Source of the DNA: Actinomycetes bacterium
Lineage (GTDB): Bacteria; Actinomycetota; Acidimicrobiia; Acidimicrobiales; SZUA-35
NCBI GenBank assembly: GCA_024227975.1
Contig: JAAETV010000470.1
Span: 1 to 24,676 of the forward strand
DNA: 24,676 bases
Direction of reading: 5' to 3'
The position numbers and the translations under genes were made by a program. Positions 1 through 8,379 of the stretch are shown piece after piece (the first letter of the stretch is position 1; every line of letters begins with the position of its first letter). The notes beneath the pieces are model-generated. The model was not told where the DNA came from. It made no database searches and saw only the letters and a program-made list of their open reading frames with translations.

Positions 1-252
1 GTCAGTGGCTCCCAGCTGACGCCTGGTCAGCTCCAATTGGGCGTCGATGAGCCAACGGAGCTCTTCGGTGACGAGGGCCAACATGTTGTCATCGAGATCG
101 GCGAAGTGCTCATCGTCCAGCACGGCCAGATAGCGGAGACCGCGCTGGCCGTTCTCACCGTCCCCGTCGACATTGTCGGTCATAGCTCGGCGCATGGCCT
201 CGCGGACGCTGGCGGCCCATCCTGTCCCACCCCACGACACATAGAGGATCAT
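1..252 (-). CDS. Universal-stress-like protein, N-terminal part (truncated by window edge)
   Basis: The first 84 residues are visible and the C-terminus lies off the left edge. The start is ATG at 252. Its ATGA overlaps the stop codon of the upstream antiporter, so the two are probably translationally coupled. The N-terminus begins with a beta strand (MILYVSWGGTG) followed by a helix (ASVREAMRRA), and a second strand (GLRYLAVLDD) follows after a Gly/Asp-rich loop. This layout resembles the UspA alpha/beta fold. An internal ATG at 195 or 183 is possible, but only the start at 252 keeps the first strand. If it is a Usp domain, a regulatory or stress-sensing role for the linked transporter is plausible (inference). 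The part that would carry the nucleotide-binding loop is not in the window, so the family call is moderate at best. Confidence 0.55.
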   Translation of the reverse strand, partial: MILYVSWGGTGWAASVREAMRRAMTDNVDGDGENGQRGLRYLAVLDDEHFADLDDNMLALVTEELRWLIDAQLELTRRQLGATD

Positions 253-1907
253 CGGATCTGCTCCAAGGGGTCGGACTCCCAGCGATCTTCCAGGAGATCG
301 AGAGCAGCCAGACGATTGTTGAGCTCGATGATCAGATCAGAAGCGACCTGGCTCTCGATCAACCCCGATCGCTGGATCTCGGACAGGGCGCTGCGTTCGG
401 CAAACAGGGCATCGCGCCTGGCCTGCAACAACATGGCCACCTCCAGCTCGGGATTGGCCCTCAGGTGGCCGCTGAGGGCCCCCGATTGGGTGGCGACGTC
501 ACGCTGGTAGGTATGGCTGAGGGCGTCAGCCAGATCGGCCAGGACCACCCCTTCGGCCCCCAATCGGTTGACCTCGGCCTGGCCCGCCCGGGCCATGGCG
601 ATCCGAGCCTGGTGGGTCTGCTGGGCCAGCTCGTTGTCGGCCCGTCCGGCCAACCCGAGGCGGCGGATGAGGCCGGAGATGGTCGTTCCCTGGATCAGCA
701 GGGTGAACAGCACGACGCCAAAGGACATGACCCGGATCGTGGCCAGAGTCTCCTCGTCGAAGCCATCGCTGGTGAGGGTCAGCACCAGGGCCAGGGAGAT
801 GGCCCCTCGCAACCCGCCCCAGGTCATCACGTGGCGGTACGCCATCGGGATGTAGCGGCTGGGCACGATGCGCTCGGTCAGCTCAGCCAGCCCGTAGACG
901 AGAGCCACCCGGACCACGATCACCCCGACTACGGCAATGGCCACCGCCGTCAACTCCCCGGTCAGATCACCAGGCGAGATGGTCAATCCGATCACGAGGA
1001 AGACCATCGAGTTGACGAGGAAGGTGAGCAGCTCCCAGAAGTGCTCCAAGGTCAACCGAGTAGAGGGGGACGTGTTCTTGAAGCCGACGGTGCCGACCAC
1101 CAACCCCGCTGCAACCACGGCCAGGATGCCGGAGAAGTGAAAGTCCTGGCCGACGATGGCCCCTGCCTTCTCAGCTACCAGATACGTGCCGTAGGCCAAG
1201 GCCAGGGTGGTCGAGGTCTCGATGAGGGGGTCATCGATGCGGGAGAGCATTATTTCGCCGACCACGTAGCCCATGACCACCCCGACGGCCAGACCTCCAA
1301 GGGAGATGACCAAAAAGTCGACAGCGGCCTCACCGACACTGAAGGCCTCACCCGAGGCCGCACTCACGGCCAAGCCGAAGGCGACGACGGCCACCGCATC
1401 ATTGAACAAGGATTCGCCCTCGACGAGCACCGAGAGTCGTTTCGGTGTCCCCAAGGACTTGAAGAAGGCGATGACAGCGACAGGATCGGTGGCCGAGATC
1501 AGGGCACCGAAGGCAAAGGCGGCAGCCCACGGCAGATCGAGCGAATAGTGAACCAGGGCACCGAGCGCGAACGTTCCCACCGTGGTCCCGACCAAGGCCA
1601 GCGTCATGATGGGAGCCAGATCGGCTCGGAGCTTGGCCCACGGGAGGTGCAAGGTGGCCTCGAACAGCAGGGGTGGCACCAGCAGGGCCAGGATCAGCTG
1701 GGGCGAGACCTCTCCCTCAACCGCGACCAGATCACCAAGGGTCGAGGCCCCAAACCCCGCGAGCACCAGGGCCACGGTGTATGGGAACCTCAGGTGCTTG
1801 GCCAGGACCGCAACCGCAGCGGCGATAGCCAACAAGATCACCACGGCGATCTCCTGGCGGATCAGGGTACTCTCTTCAATGGTCTCTGCTGCCAGTAGCG
1901 CGATCAT
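249..1907 (-). CDS. CPA1-family Na+/H+ (cation:proton) antiporter
   Basis: The 552-aa integral membrane protein has about 12 hydrophobic segments in residues 18-415, followed by a soluble cytoplasmic tail (about 420-552) rich in Arg, Glu and Ala. CPA1 hallmarks are visible: ATDPVAV at 139-145, the ESLFND segment at 165-170 whose Asn-Asp pair marks the ion-binding site, and WGGLRGA at 363-369. The length fits NhaP-like exchangers, which swap cytoplasmic Na+ or K+ for external H+ or the reverse to control pH and salt. Start ATG at 1907 gives a short pre-helix N-terminus; a TAGCTT hexamer lies 9 nt upstream of it. The stop overlaps the start of the downstream Usp-like gene. The upstream gene (1955-2257) is 47 bp away on the same strand. 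Ion specificity cannot be read from sequence. Confidence 0.93.
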   Translation of the reverse strand: MIALLAAETIEESTLIRQEIAVVILLAIAAAVAVLAKHLRFPYTVALVLAGFGASTLGDLVAVEGEVSPQLILALLVPPLLFEATLHLPWAKLRADLAPIMTLALVGTTVGTFALGALVHYSLDLPWAAAFAFGALISATDPVAVIAFFKSLGTPKRLSVLVEGESLFNDAVAVVAFGLAVSAASGEAFSVGEAAVDFLVISLGGLAVGVVMGYVVGEIMLSRIDDPLIETSTTLALAYGTYLVAEKAGAIVGQDFHFSGILAVVAAGLVVGTVGFKNTSPSTRLTLEHFWELLTFLVNSMVFLVIGLTISPGDLTGELTAVAIAVVGVIVVRVALVYGLAELTERIVPSRYIPMAYRHVMTWGGLRGAISLALVLTLTSDGFDEETLATIRVMSFGVVLFTLLIQGTTISGLIRRLGLAGRADNELAQQTHQARIAMARAGQAEVNRLGAEGVVLADLADALSHTYQRDVATQSGALSGHLRANPELEVAMLLQARRDALFAERSALSEIQRSGLIESQVASDLIIELNNRLAALDLLEDRWESDPLEQIR

Positions 1908-1954
1908 GACGGGCCGAAGCTAGCACCCCTTCCCTTTTGGGGCGATGGTTGGAG

Positions 1955-2257
1955 TCAGTCCCGGAAGACCACGTAAGCAGAGAGCAGCGATATCCCCAGA
2001 TAGCCGCCCAGCACCAGGACAAGCAGACCCGTCGAACCAGCATCCAGACATTGGGTGTTGCCAGCAGACTCGCATTGATCGACGAGCCGACTGGAGGTGG
2101 CCGAGATGAGCCCACAGATCAGCCCGCAAATAGGGGCGGCGATGAGAAACCGGCGGGCCACTTCTGAGCGCTCCAGACGTAGAGCCACGATGACAGCGGG
2201 AACGCTGAAGAGATAGAACAAGCCGGTAAGAGCGATGGGGACAATAACGTACGCCAC
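1955..2257 (-). CDS. Small three-helix membrane protein, function unknown
   Basis: The gene encodes 100 aa and starts at GTG 2257, preceded by a good Shine-Dalgarno AGGAG six bases upstream. Three hydrophobic stretches (about residues 4-26, 36-54 and 76-97) are likely transmembrane helices. The loop between helices 2 and 3 contains two Cys (62 and 70), which could form a disulfide if that loop is extracytoplasmic. No family is recognised. It lies 47 bp upstream of the antiporter gene on the same strand, so cotranscription is possible and an accessory role is conceivable, but nothing in the sequence shows it. Confidence 0.7.
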   Translation of the reverse strand: MAYVIVPIALTGLFYLFSVPAVIVALRLERSEVARRFLIAAPICGLICGLISATSSRLVDQCESAGNTQCLDAGSTGLLVLVLGGYLGISLLSAYVVFRD

Positions 2258-2286
2258 TGGGAACTCCTGTCGTCGACCGATGGCTC

Positions 2287-2292
2287 ATTGTA
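2287..2292 (-). promoter_or_regulatory. Candidate -10 box for the small membrane protein gene
   Basis: TACAAT on the minus strand matches the actinobacterial TAnnnT consensus and lies about 29 bp before the GTG start at 2257. No convincing -35 hexamer is seen at 16-18 bp. The surrounding 2258-2362 spacer is visibly more AT-rich than the genes on either side. Confidence 0.35.
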
Positions 2293-2362
2293 GTAGCCAT
2301 GATTTTCTCACTTCGGTTGAATAACGCCACCAACAACCGCAGAGTTCCAACCGACAGGGAGC

Positions 2363-3742
2363 TCAGATGGCGGCTTCGCCCAGTGCCTCAGCCAGAGCCG
2401 GGTGCACGAATAGCGACTCAACGAGGTCAGTGACGGTCAATCCGGCCGACACGGCCAGGGCCAACACCGAGATCAGCTCCGCAGCATGGCGTCCGACGAT
2501 GGAGCCACCGATCACGACGCCAGTGGCCGGGTCGGAGACGATCTTGACGAACCCACGGGAGTCGTTGTTGATCAAGGCCTTGGCCGACACCGAGAACGGC
2601 ACCTTGGTCACCCTGATCTTGCGGCCTTCAGCGAAGGCATCGGCCTCGGCTACCCCCACGTCGGCAATCTCGGGGTCAGTGAAGATGGCCGACGCCGCCT
2701 TGTCGTAGTCGATGTGGCGGTGGGCCCCAGTGTGGCGACCCATGGCGTGCTCAGCGATCTTGCGACCCTGGGTCGAGGCCACTGATGACAAGGGGAGGCG
2801 GCCCGACAGGTCACCGGCGGCGTAGATATGGGGGACATTCGATCGACAGTTGTGGTCGACGTTGACATAGCCCCACTCCGAGTCGAGCCCGGCGGCTTCA
2901 AGCCCCAGCCCCTCGGAGTTCGGAATCGAACCTATGGCCAGTAGGACATGGCTGCCTTCGGCCACCCTTCCGTCGTCGCATTGGACCCGGACCCGGTCGC
3001 CAACGACCTCGATCCCGGTCGCCCTTGCCCCCATCAGGAGTTTCACTCCACGATCGATGAAGGTCTGCTCGAGCACTGCCGCCACCTCTGGGTCCTTGTC
3101 AGGAAGGACCTGGCGTCGGCTGACAATGAGCGACACCTCGGACCCGAAGGAGTTGAACATGTGGACGAATTCGACCCCGGTTACCCCAGAACCGACGACA
3201 ACCAGGTGATCGGGCAGCTCGGGCGGTGGGTAGGCATCACGGGTAGTCAGGACCCGTACTCCATCGACATCGGCCCAATCGGGGATGCGGGGCCGGCTTC
3301 CGGTGCTGAGCACGATCACGTCAGCGTCGAGGACCTCTGTTGCCCCATCCTTGGTCGTGGCCTCGACCTGGTGGTCTGACAACAGGCGACCGGTGCCTTC
3401 GATGATGCGCACCCCCTGACTAGCCAGAAGCTTCGAACCCGATTCCTCCAGCCGTTTTTCGATATCGGAGATCCGCGATCGGAGAGTCTCGAAGTCGATC
3501 TCGACATTGACCCGAGCCAGGCCCATCTCACTGGCCTGAGTCATGCGAGCCATCGCCTCGCCGGTGGCGATCATGGCCTTGGACGGGATGCAGTCGAGTA
3601 GATGGGCCGCCCCGCCGACGATGTCGCGCTCGATCAGGACCACATCGGCCCCCATTCGGGAAGCATGAGTGGCACAGGTTGTTCCCGCGGGGCCGCCTCC
3701 GATGATGACGAAGCGCTTGGTTGCACCCTGGCTCTGTTCCAT
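2363..3742 (-). CDS. lpdA: LpdA-like NAD(P)H:quinone oxidoreductase (FAD-dependent disulfide-reductase fold)
   Basis: The 459-aa flavoprotein has an N-terminal FAD Rossmann motif GGGPAG (15-20), a second NAD(P)H-binding Rossmann motif (VVVGSGVTGVEF), the FAD-contacting IYAAGDL, and a C-terminal dimerisation domain. In true dihydrolipoamide dehydrogenases the redox motif is C-x4-C. Here it reads GGAAHLLDCIPSK, so only the second Cys (51) remains and the first is Ala. The same loss is known in Mycobacterium tuberculosis LpdA (Rv3303c), which reduces quinones rather than lipoamide; that is the basis for the name. The C-terminal HPALAE keeps the His447/Glu452 pair of classical family members, which is unusual for LpdA. 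Start ATG at 3742 has no good Shine-Dalgarno, but a -10-like TAGGGT sits 6 nt upstream. A pyridine-nucleotide transhydrogenase or other disulfide-less member of the family is the alternative. Confidence 0.85.
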   Translation of the reverse strand: MEQSQGATKRFVIIGGGPAGTTCATHASRMGADVVLIERDIVGGAAHLLDCIPSKAMIATGEAMARMTQASEMGLARVNVEIDFETLRSRISDIEKRLEESGSKLLASQGVRIIEGTGRLLSDHQVEATTKDGATEVLDADVIVLSTGSRPRIPDWADVDGVRVLTTRDAYPPPELPDHLVVVGSGVTGVEFVHMFNSFGSEVSLIVSRRQVLPDKDPEVAAVLEQTFIDRGVKLLMGARATGIEVVGDRVRVQCDDGRVAEGSHVLLAIGSIPNSEGLGLEAAGLDSEWGYVNVDHNCRSNVPHIYAAGDLSGRLPLSSVASTQGRKIAEHAMGRHTGAHRHIDYDKAASAIFTDPEIADVGVAEADAFAEGRKIRVTKVPFSVSAKALINNDSRGFVKIVSDPATGVVIGGSIVGRHAAELISVLALAVSAGLTVTDLVESLFVHPALAEALGEAAI

Positions 3743-3748
3743 GTTCTG

Positions 3749-3754
3749 ACCCTA
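3749..3754 (-). promoter_or_regulatory. Candidate -10 box for a leaderless lpdA-like transcript
   Basis: TAGGGT (minus strand, within CTATAGGGTCA) lies exactly 6 nt before the ATG at 3742. That spacing would put transcription start at or within a base or two of the start codon. No Shine-Dalgarno is present. AGGGTCA occurs twice (3747-3753 and about 23 bp further upstream). No -35 box was recognised. Confidence 0.35.
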
Positions 3755-3810
3755 TAGCTCGGGGGCCCTTGACCCTGGTCTGGCTCATCTGATCGGGTCG
3801 CAGGCTCACC

Positions 3811-4926
3811 TCATGAGCGGGGCGGGGCCAGCTGGCGATAGAGGTCGAGCATCTCGGTAGCCGCCCGGTCCCATGAGAAGCCTTCGATGTGGGCCGTTCC
3901 GGCAACGGCGAGGGCTTTGGCCAACACCTCGTCTTCGACCACTTCGATAATGGCGGCGGCCAAACCCGAGGCGTCCTGAGGCTCGACGTAGAGGGCGGCC
4001 GAGCCGCAGACTTCGGGCAGCGACCCGGCCCTGGTGGTGATGACAGGGGTCGACGCGGCCATGGCCTCCAGCGGGGGCAAACCGAAGCCCTCGTAGATCG
4101 AGGGGTAGGCCAGACAGACGGCTCCGGCCAGGAGATCGGCCCGTTCGACGTCGGACACATAGCCGAGCCTGATCACCCGGTCACCGAGCCTATTGTGTTG
4201 GACCGAGCCCTCGAAGACCTCGGTCCCCCATCCGTCGGGCCCGGCCACAACCAGTTTCAGGTCAGGAAGAGAGCCCCTCACCTCAGCCATTGCTCTGACC
4301 AGGGTCGGAAGGTCCTTGCGAGGCTCGATGGTGCCCAGAGCCAACACATAGGGGGCGCCGATCCGTTCCCGCCCTCGAGCCCCGACACCCTGTTCTTGGG
4401 GGTCGAATCCAAGGCGAACAACATGGATCCGGTCGGACTCGATACCCAGGATCTCCTCGGCCTCACCCTCGACGAAGGCCGAGTCGACGTGGACATGAGC
4501 CCCCCGGTCGAGGGCCCGTTTGACCAGGCGGGGATAGGCCCTGGCGTGGCGGGTCACCAGCTCGGGGAAGTGCCAGGGGCCGAAGTCGTGGACCGAGATC
4601 ACCTCGGCTCCCCCCGCCGAGGGCGGGACAACGAAGTTCGGGCCGTGGACCACATCGAAGCCGTTCACTGACGGCCAATCGAGGTGTTGCCAGAGCTGGT
4701 GGGCCAGTCGGGCCGGAAAGACAAGGGATTGGGACTCGATACCAGGGGGAAGTGAGGCGCCAACCTGCCACCGGCCTCGCCAGCTGATGACCAGGGCCGT
4801 CACCCCGAGACCGGGTTCGGCCCCGAACCGTTCGAGCAATGCCTTGGTCATGGCCCCAATCCCGGTTTTGGTACCGAGCAGGGAGGTGGCCTCGACCCCA
4901 ATATTGAGCGGATGTCGACCAGTCAC
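3811..4926 (-). CDS. Glycosyltransferase, GT4-type (GT-B fold)
   Basis: The likely start is GTG 4926, giving 371 aa; the frame is open further upstream, but that part is Arg/Pro/Gly-rich and lacks family character. The N-terminal domain opens with NIGVEATSLLGTKTGIG, typical of GT4 mannosyltransferase-like enzymes. The C-terminal domain has LGTIEPRKD (197-205) and the nucleotide-sugar-binding E-x7-E motif EGFGLPPLE (Glu279 and Glu287). Such enzymes are cytoplasmic or membrane-peripheral and transfer a sugar from a nucleotide donor to a growing glycan; donor and acceptor cannot be told. A possible 43-aa ORF overlaps the start (GTGA). The gene ends 68 bp before the lpdA-like gene, which may have its own promoter. 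It is transcribed divergently from the mutase gene. Confidence 0.87.
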   Translation of the reverse strand: MTGRHPLNIGVEATSLLGTKTGIGAMTKALLERFGAEPGLGVTALVISWRGRWQVGASLPPGIESQSLVFPARLAHQLWQHLDWPSVNGFDVVHGPNFVVPPSAGGAEVISVHDFGPWHFPELVTRHARAYPRLVKRALDRGAHVHVDSAFVEGEAEEILGIESDRIHVVRLGFDPQEQGVGARGRERIGAPYVLALGTIEPRKDLPTLVRAMAEVRGSLPDLKLVVAGPDGWGTEVFEGSVQHNRLGDRVIRLGYVSDVERADLLAGAVCLAYPSIYEGFGLPPLEAMAASTPVITTRAGSLPEVCGSAALYVEPQDASGLAAAIIEVVEDEVLAKALAVAGTAHIEGFSWDRAATEMLDLYRQLAPPRS

Positions 4927-5054
4927 ACTGGCGACGATACTGGGTCCGAATCGATCACGAACCGCCCGTCCACCTCCTGGTCGGATCTCGGACCCCTGAG
5001 GGCGCTGACCGGTGCATCCGGGTTGAAGGCTCCGAGCAAGGCCAGCGTTTCCAT
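4923..5054 (-). CDS. Possible 43-aa small protein overlapping the glycosyltransferase start
   Basis: An ATG at 5054 opens a 43-codon frame (begins [15 protein letters not shown], ends DSDPVSSPV). Its TGA stop overlaps the GTG start of the glycosyltransferase in a GTGA arrangement, the same coupling seen at other gene joints in this window. A strong AGGAGG lies upstream but is about 14 nt from the ATG, longer than ideal. The frame is closed 36 nt upstream by a TAG, so it is not the tail of a larger gene. No family is recognised. It could instead be untranslated leader. Confidence 0.3.
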   Translation of the reverse strand: METLALLGAFNPDAPVSALRGPRSDQEVDGRFVIDSDPVSSPV

Positions 5055-5134
5055 CTCGGTATCGGTGGCCTCCTGGGTCGAGCGGACCTAGAGCACAGGC
5101 GGGAGATCGGAACCAACCCTGGACAGAGATTCGA

Positions 5135-5164
5135 TTTAGCTCGAACCGGCTTCGACCGTACAAT
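5135..5164 (+). promoter_or_regulatory. Candidate leaderless promoter of the methylmalonyl-CoA mutase gene
   Basis: TTTAGC (5135-5140) and TACAAT (5159-5164) are separated by 18 bp. The -10 hexamer ends 6 nt before the GTG at 5171, so transcription would start at or next to the start codon. No Shine-Dalgarno precedes the GTG (the six bases between are CACAAC). This fits the leaderless mRNAs that are common in Actinobacteria. Confidence 0.55.
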
Positions 5165-5170
5165 CACAAC

Positions 5171-7300
5171 GTGACCATTGAGGACCAAAACGAAGCTTGG
5201 ACCAAGCTGGCGGCCAGCGAGCTGAGGGGAGGCGATCCGGCCGATCTCGATGTGGAGACCCCTGAGGGGATAACGGTCAAACCTCTCTACGACACGGTTG
5301 ACCTCGACGAGGTCGCTCACCTTGGCTCGATTCCTGGTGTTGCTCCCTATGTGCGCGGCCCCCGAGCGACCATGTACACCAACCGCCCCTGGACCATCCG
5401 TCAATATGCTGGTTTCTCCACCGCCGAGGAGTCGAACGCCTTCTACCGCTCGAACTTGGCCGCGGGCCAGATGGGGCTCTCGGTGGCCTTCGACCTGGCA
5501 ACCCACCGGGGCTACGACTCAGACCATGAGCGGGTCAAGGGCGACGTAGGCAAGGCTGGAGTGGCCATCGACTCGGTCGAGGACATGAAGATCCTCTTCG
5601 ACAGCATCCCACTCGACAAGATGACGGTGTCGATGACCATGAACGGGGCCGTCCTGCCCATCATGGCCTGCTACATCGTGGCCGGTGAAGAACAAGGGGT
5701 AGCCCCGGAGGCCATGGGGGGAACAATCCAGAACGACATCCTCAAGGAGTTCATGGTCCGGAACACCTACATCTACCCGCCTGAGCCCAGCATGCGGATC
5801 GTGGCTGACATCATCGAGTTCACAGCAACCAAGATGCCGAAGTTCAACTCGATCTCCATCTCCGGCTACCACATGCTCGAAGCCGGAGCCTCAGCTGACC
5901 TGGAGCTGGCCTTCACCCTGGCCGACGGGGTCGAGTATGTTCGCTCGGCTCTCGACAAGGGGCTCGACATCGACGCCTTCGCCGGCCGTCTCAGCTTCTT
6001 CTTCGGAATCGGCATGAACTTCTTCATGGAGGTGGCCAAGCTGAGAGCGGCCCGTCTGTTGTGGGCTGAGCTGATGGCCAAGTTCGACCCTCAGGATCCC
6101 CGCTCCTCGATGTTGCGGACCCACTGTCAGACCTCCGGCGTCTCTCTGACCGAGCAGGATCCTCACAACAACGTGATCCGCACTGCGATCGAGGCCATGG
6201 CGGCGGTACTGGGTGGCACCCAGAGCCTGCACACCAACAGCTTCGACGAGGCCTTGGGGCTGCCGACCGAGTTCAGTGCCCGTATCGCCCGCAACACCCA
6301 GCTCATCTTGGCTGAGGAGAGTGGCATCACCCAGACTGTCGACCCCCTGGCCGGTAGCTACTATGTCGAGACCCTCACCGCCGAGTTGGCCGATCGGGCC
6401 CGAACCATCATCAGCGAGATCGAGGGGCTGGGAGGTATGACCAAGGCCATTGCCTCGGGCATGCCCAAGCTGAGGATCGAGGAGTCGGCGGCCAAGCGCC
6501 AAGCCCGAGTCGACCGTGGCGAAGAAGTGGTCGTTGGGGTCAACAAGTATCAGGCCGACGGCAACGAGCTGATCGATGTGCTCGACATCGACAACACCGC
6601 AGTGCGCCACCAGCAACTGGAACGCCTGTCCATGGTCCGTTCCACACGCGATGAAGCCGCCTGCCAGGCCGCCCTCCGAGCCCTCACCGAGGCTGCCCGC
6701 AATGGTGACAACTTGCTGGCCGCCTCTGTCGATGCGGCCCGGGCCAGAGCCACCGTTGGCGAGATGTCGGACGCCTTGGAGCTGGTGTTCGGCCGCTACA
6801 TCGCCGAGACACGTACCATCAGTGGGGTGTACGGAGCGGCCTATGAGGGCGACGAGGAGTTCCAGGCCATCGTCGAGAGGGTGAAAGCGTTCGGCGAGCA
6901 GGAGGGGCGTCGACCCCGCATCCTGGTGGTGAAGATGGGCCAAGATGGCCACGACCGGGGAGCCAAGGTCATCGCCACCGCCTTCGCCGACATAGGGTTC
7001 GACGTCGACATCGGCCCCCTGTTCCAGACCCCGGCCGAAGCGGCCCGAGACGCTGTCGACAATGATGTGCATGTCGTCGGTGTCTCGTCTCTGGCCGCTG
7101 GTCACAAGACCCTCGTCCCGGAGCTGATCGACGAGCTCCGCCAGGCCGGGGCCGACGATGTGATTGTCGTCGTCGGCGGGGTCATCCCACCCCAGGACTA
7201 CGACGATCTGATCAGCGCCGGAGTGGGGGGCGTATTCGGACCGGGAACCAACATCCCGGGCGCCGCAGCCGACGTCCTCGATCTGATAACGAGAGCGTGA
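5171..7300 (+). CDS. scpA: Methylmalonyl-CoA mutase, single-subunit (Sbm/ScpA) type
   Basis: The enzyme interconverts (R)-methylmalonyl-CoA and succinyl-CoA using adenosylcobalamin, in the cytoplasm, linking propionate, odd-chain fatty-acid and branched amino-acid breakdown to the TCA cycle. The 709-aa protein has an N-terminal TIM-barrel domain containing [18 protein letters not shown] (Tyr69 is the active-site Tyr of true methylmalonyl-CoA mutases; isobutyryl-CoA mutases differ here) and ISGYHM (His234). A C-terminal cobalamin-binding domain carries DGHDRG (592-597), with His594 as the cobalt ligand. Length and sequence are close to E. coli Sbm (714 aa), a homodimer, and no small subunit gene lies next to it. 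Start is GTG 5171, favoured by the leaderless -10 six bases upstream. The last codons overlap meaB (GTGA), so mutase and its chaperone are probably made together. Confidence 0.96.
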   Translation: MTIEDQNEAWTKLAASELRGGDPADLDVETPEGITVKPLYDTVDLDEVAHLGSIPGVAPYVRGPRATMYTNRPWTIRQYAGFSTAEESNAFYRSNLAAGQMGLSVAFDLATHRGYDSDHERVKGDVGKAGVAIDSVEDMKILFDSIPLDKMTVSMTMNGAVLPIMACYIVAGEEQGVAPEAMGGTIQNDILKEFMVRNTYIYPPEPSMRIVADIIEFTATKMPKFNSISISGYHMLEAGASADLELAFTLADGVEYVRSALDKGLDIDAFAGRLSFFFGIGMNFFMEVAKLRAARLLWAELMAKFDPQDPRSSMLRTHCQTSGVSLTEQDPHNNVIRTAIEAMAAVLGGTQSLHTNSFDEALGLPTEFSARIARNTQLILAEESGITQTVDPLAGSYYVETLTAELADRARTIISEIEGLGGMTKAIASGMPKLRIEESAAKRQARVDRGEEVVVGVNKYQADGNELIDVLDIDNTAVRHQQLERLSMVRSTRDEAACQAALRALTEAARNGDNLLAASVDAARARATVGEMSDALELVFGRYIAETRTISGVYGAAYEGDEEFQAIVERVKAFGEQEGRRPRILVVKMGQDGHDRGAKVIATAFADIGFDVDIGPLFQTPAEAARDAVDNDVHVVGVSSLAAGHKTLVPELIDELRQAGADDVIVVVGGVIPPQDYDDLISAGVGGVFGPGTNIPGAAADVLDLITRA

Positions 7301-8283
7301 AACCCCAACTCAGCCCCTGGGCCCGCAAGCTCGTAAACGGGGACCGCCGCACCCTCGCTCGATCGATAACCAAGATCGAGTCAACCCGTCAAGACGACCA
7401 GGAATCAGCCGAAGCCCTGATCGACGAGGTCATGTCACACACCGGAGGGTCCCTCCGGCTTGGGATAACGGGTACCCCAGGGGTTGGCAAGAGTACCCTG
7501 ATCGATGCCTTCGGCAGCCTCTTGATCAAGCACGGGCATCGGGTGGCGGTACTGGCCGTCGACCCGTCGAGCCAGCGAGCCGGGGGCTCCATCCTGGGTG
7601 ACAAGACCCGGATGACCACCCTGTCGAACCGGCCCGAGGCTTTCATTCGCCCCTCCCCTTCCCGAGGGTTGACCGGTGGGGTTGCCCGCCACACCCGCGA
7701 CGCCCTGTTGTTGTGCGAGGCTGCCGGCCACGACATCGTCATCGTGGAGACGATGGGGGTTGGCCAGGCCGAGACAGCAGTGGCCGACATCTGTGACCTT
7801 TTCCTCCTCCTGGTCGCTCCCAGCGGTGGCGACGACCTTCAGGGAATCAAACGAGGGGTAATGGAGCTGGCCGATGTGGTGGTTGTCAACAAAGCCGACG
7901 GCCAGTTGCTGGGCGCGGCCGAGCACACGGCGGCCGAGTACCGCAACGCCCTCCACCTGATGCGGCCAAAATGGCCTCACCATCCAACCCCCATCATGAC
8001 CTGCTCGGCTCTCACCAACGAGGGCCTTGACGAGCTATGGACCACGATCAGCGAACTCCACACCATCCTCGGCGCGGCTGGCCGGATCGCCGCCCTTCGG
8101 GCCAACCAGGCGGTAGCCCAGCTGAACAACGAGTTCGAGTACCTGCTTCTGGAGCGGGTGACGAGGCTGCCAGCATTCGAGAAGTATCGCAAGCAGGTGG
8201 AAACATCCGTTCTCGACGGCAAGCGGGCGCCGGCAAGCGCAGCCAATGAGCTGGCTCGCCGGGCCTGGCGGGAGCTGTCCTAG
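7297..8283 (+). CDS. meaB: MeaB/ArgK-type G3E GTPase, mutase chaperone
   Basis: The 328-aa P-loop GTPase has Walker [10 protein letters not shown] (59-67), the family segment [19 protein letters not shown], the ETMGVGQAE switch region and base-specificity motif NKAD (198-201). MeaB proteins bind methylmalonyl-CoA mutase, gate loading of adenosylcobalamin and protect or restore the enzyme when the cofactor is inactivated. E. coli YgfD (ArgK) sits beside Sbm in the same way. Start is GTG 7297, overlapping the mutase TGA (GTGA), which indicates translational coupling and a shared mRNA. The length matches the family, and the C-terminal helices (from about 250) are the dimerisation region. The old name ArgK (arginine-transport kinase) should not be taken as function. 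Confidence 0.95.
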   Translation: MKPQLSPWARKLVNGDRRTLARSITKIESTRQDDQESAEALIDEVMSHTGGSLRLGITGTPGVGKSTLIDAFGSLLIKHGHRVAVLAVDPSSQRAGGSILGDKTRMTTLSNRPEAFIRPSPSRGLTGGVARHTRDALLLCEAAGHDIVIVETMGVGQAETAVADICDLFLLLVAPSGGDDLQGIKRGVMELADVVVVNKADGQLLGAAEHTAAEYRNALHLMRPKWPHHPTPIMTCSALTNEGLDELWTTISELHTILGAAGRIAALRANQAVAQLNNEFEYLLLERVTRLPAFEKYRKQVETSVLDGKRAPASAANELARRAWRELS

Positions 8284-8300
8284 ACGGATCAGCGCCGACA

Positions 8301-8373
8301 AAGGGCCAGTACCCTTCCGGAAGGGCTGTGACTACCGTGAATCCTCCCGAGTAGGCGACGGAGACATGAAGGG
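8301..8373 (+). promoter_or_regulatory. Leader of the export ATPase gene with a hairpin and a possible Shine-Dalgarno-hiding pairing
   Basis: The 96-bp gap after meaB holds a perfect 14-bp palindrome, CCCTTCCGGAAGGG (8312-8325), extendable by CAG/CTG across a two-base bulge. CCCTT (8312-8316) could instead pair with AAGGG at 8301-8305. CCCTTC (8312-8317) could also pair with GAAGGG at 8368-8373, which is the Shine-Dalgarno of the downstream gene. There is no T-tract after the hairpin. It could be a weak terminator for the mutase operon, a translational control element, or chance. Confidence 0.35.
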
Positions 8374-8379
8374 AAACCG

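Noticed and set aside
465..1898. A 477-codon open frame on the plus strand
   Set aside because: It lies wholly antisense to the antiporter and reads as Gly/Gln/Asp/His-rich without any fold or motif; it is a by-product of GC-rich codon use.
5891..7105. A 404-codon open frame on the minus strand
   Set aside because: It is antisense to the methylmalonyl-CoA mutase, low in hydrophobic patterning, and lacks a ribosome binding site or family motif.
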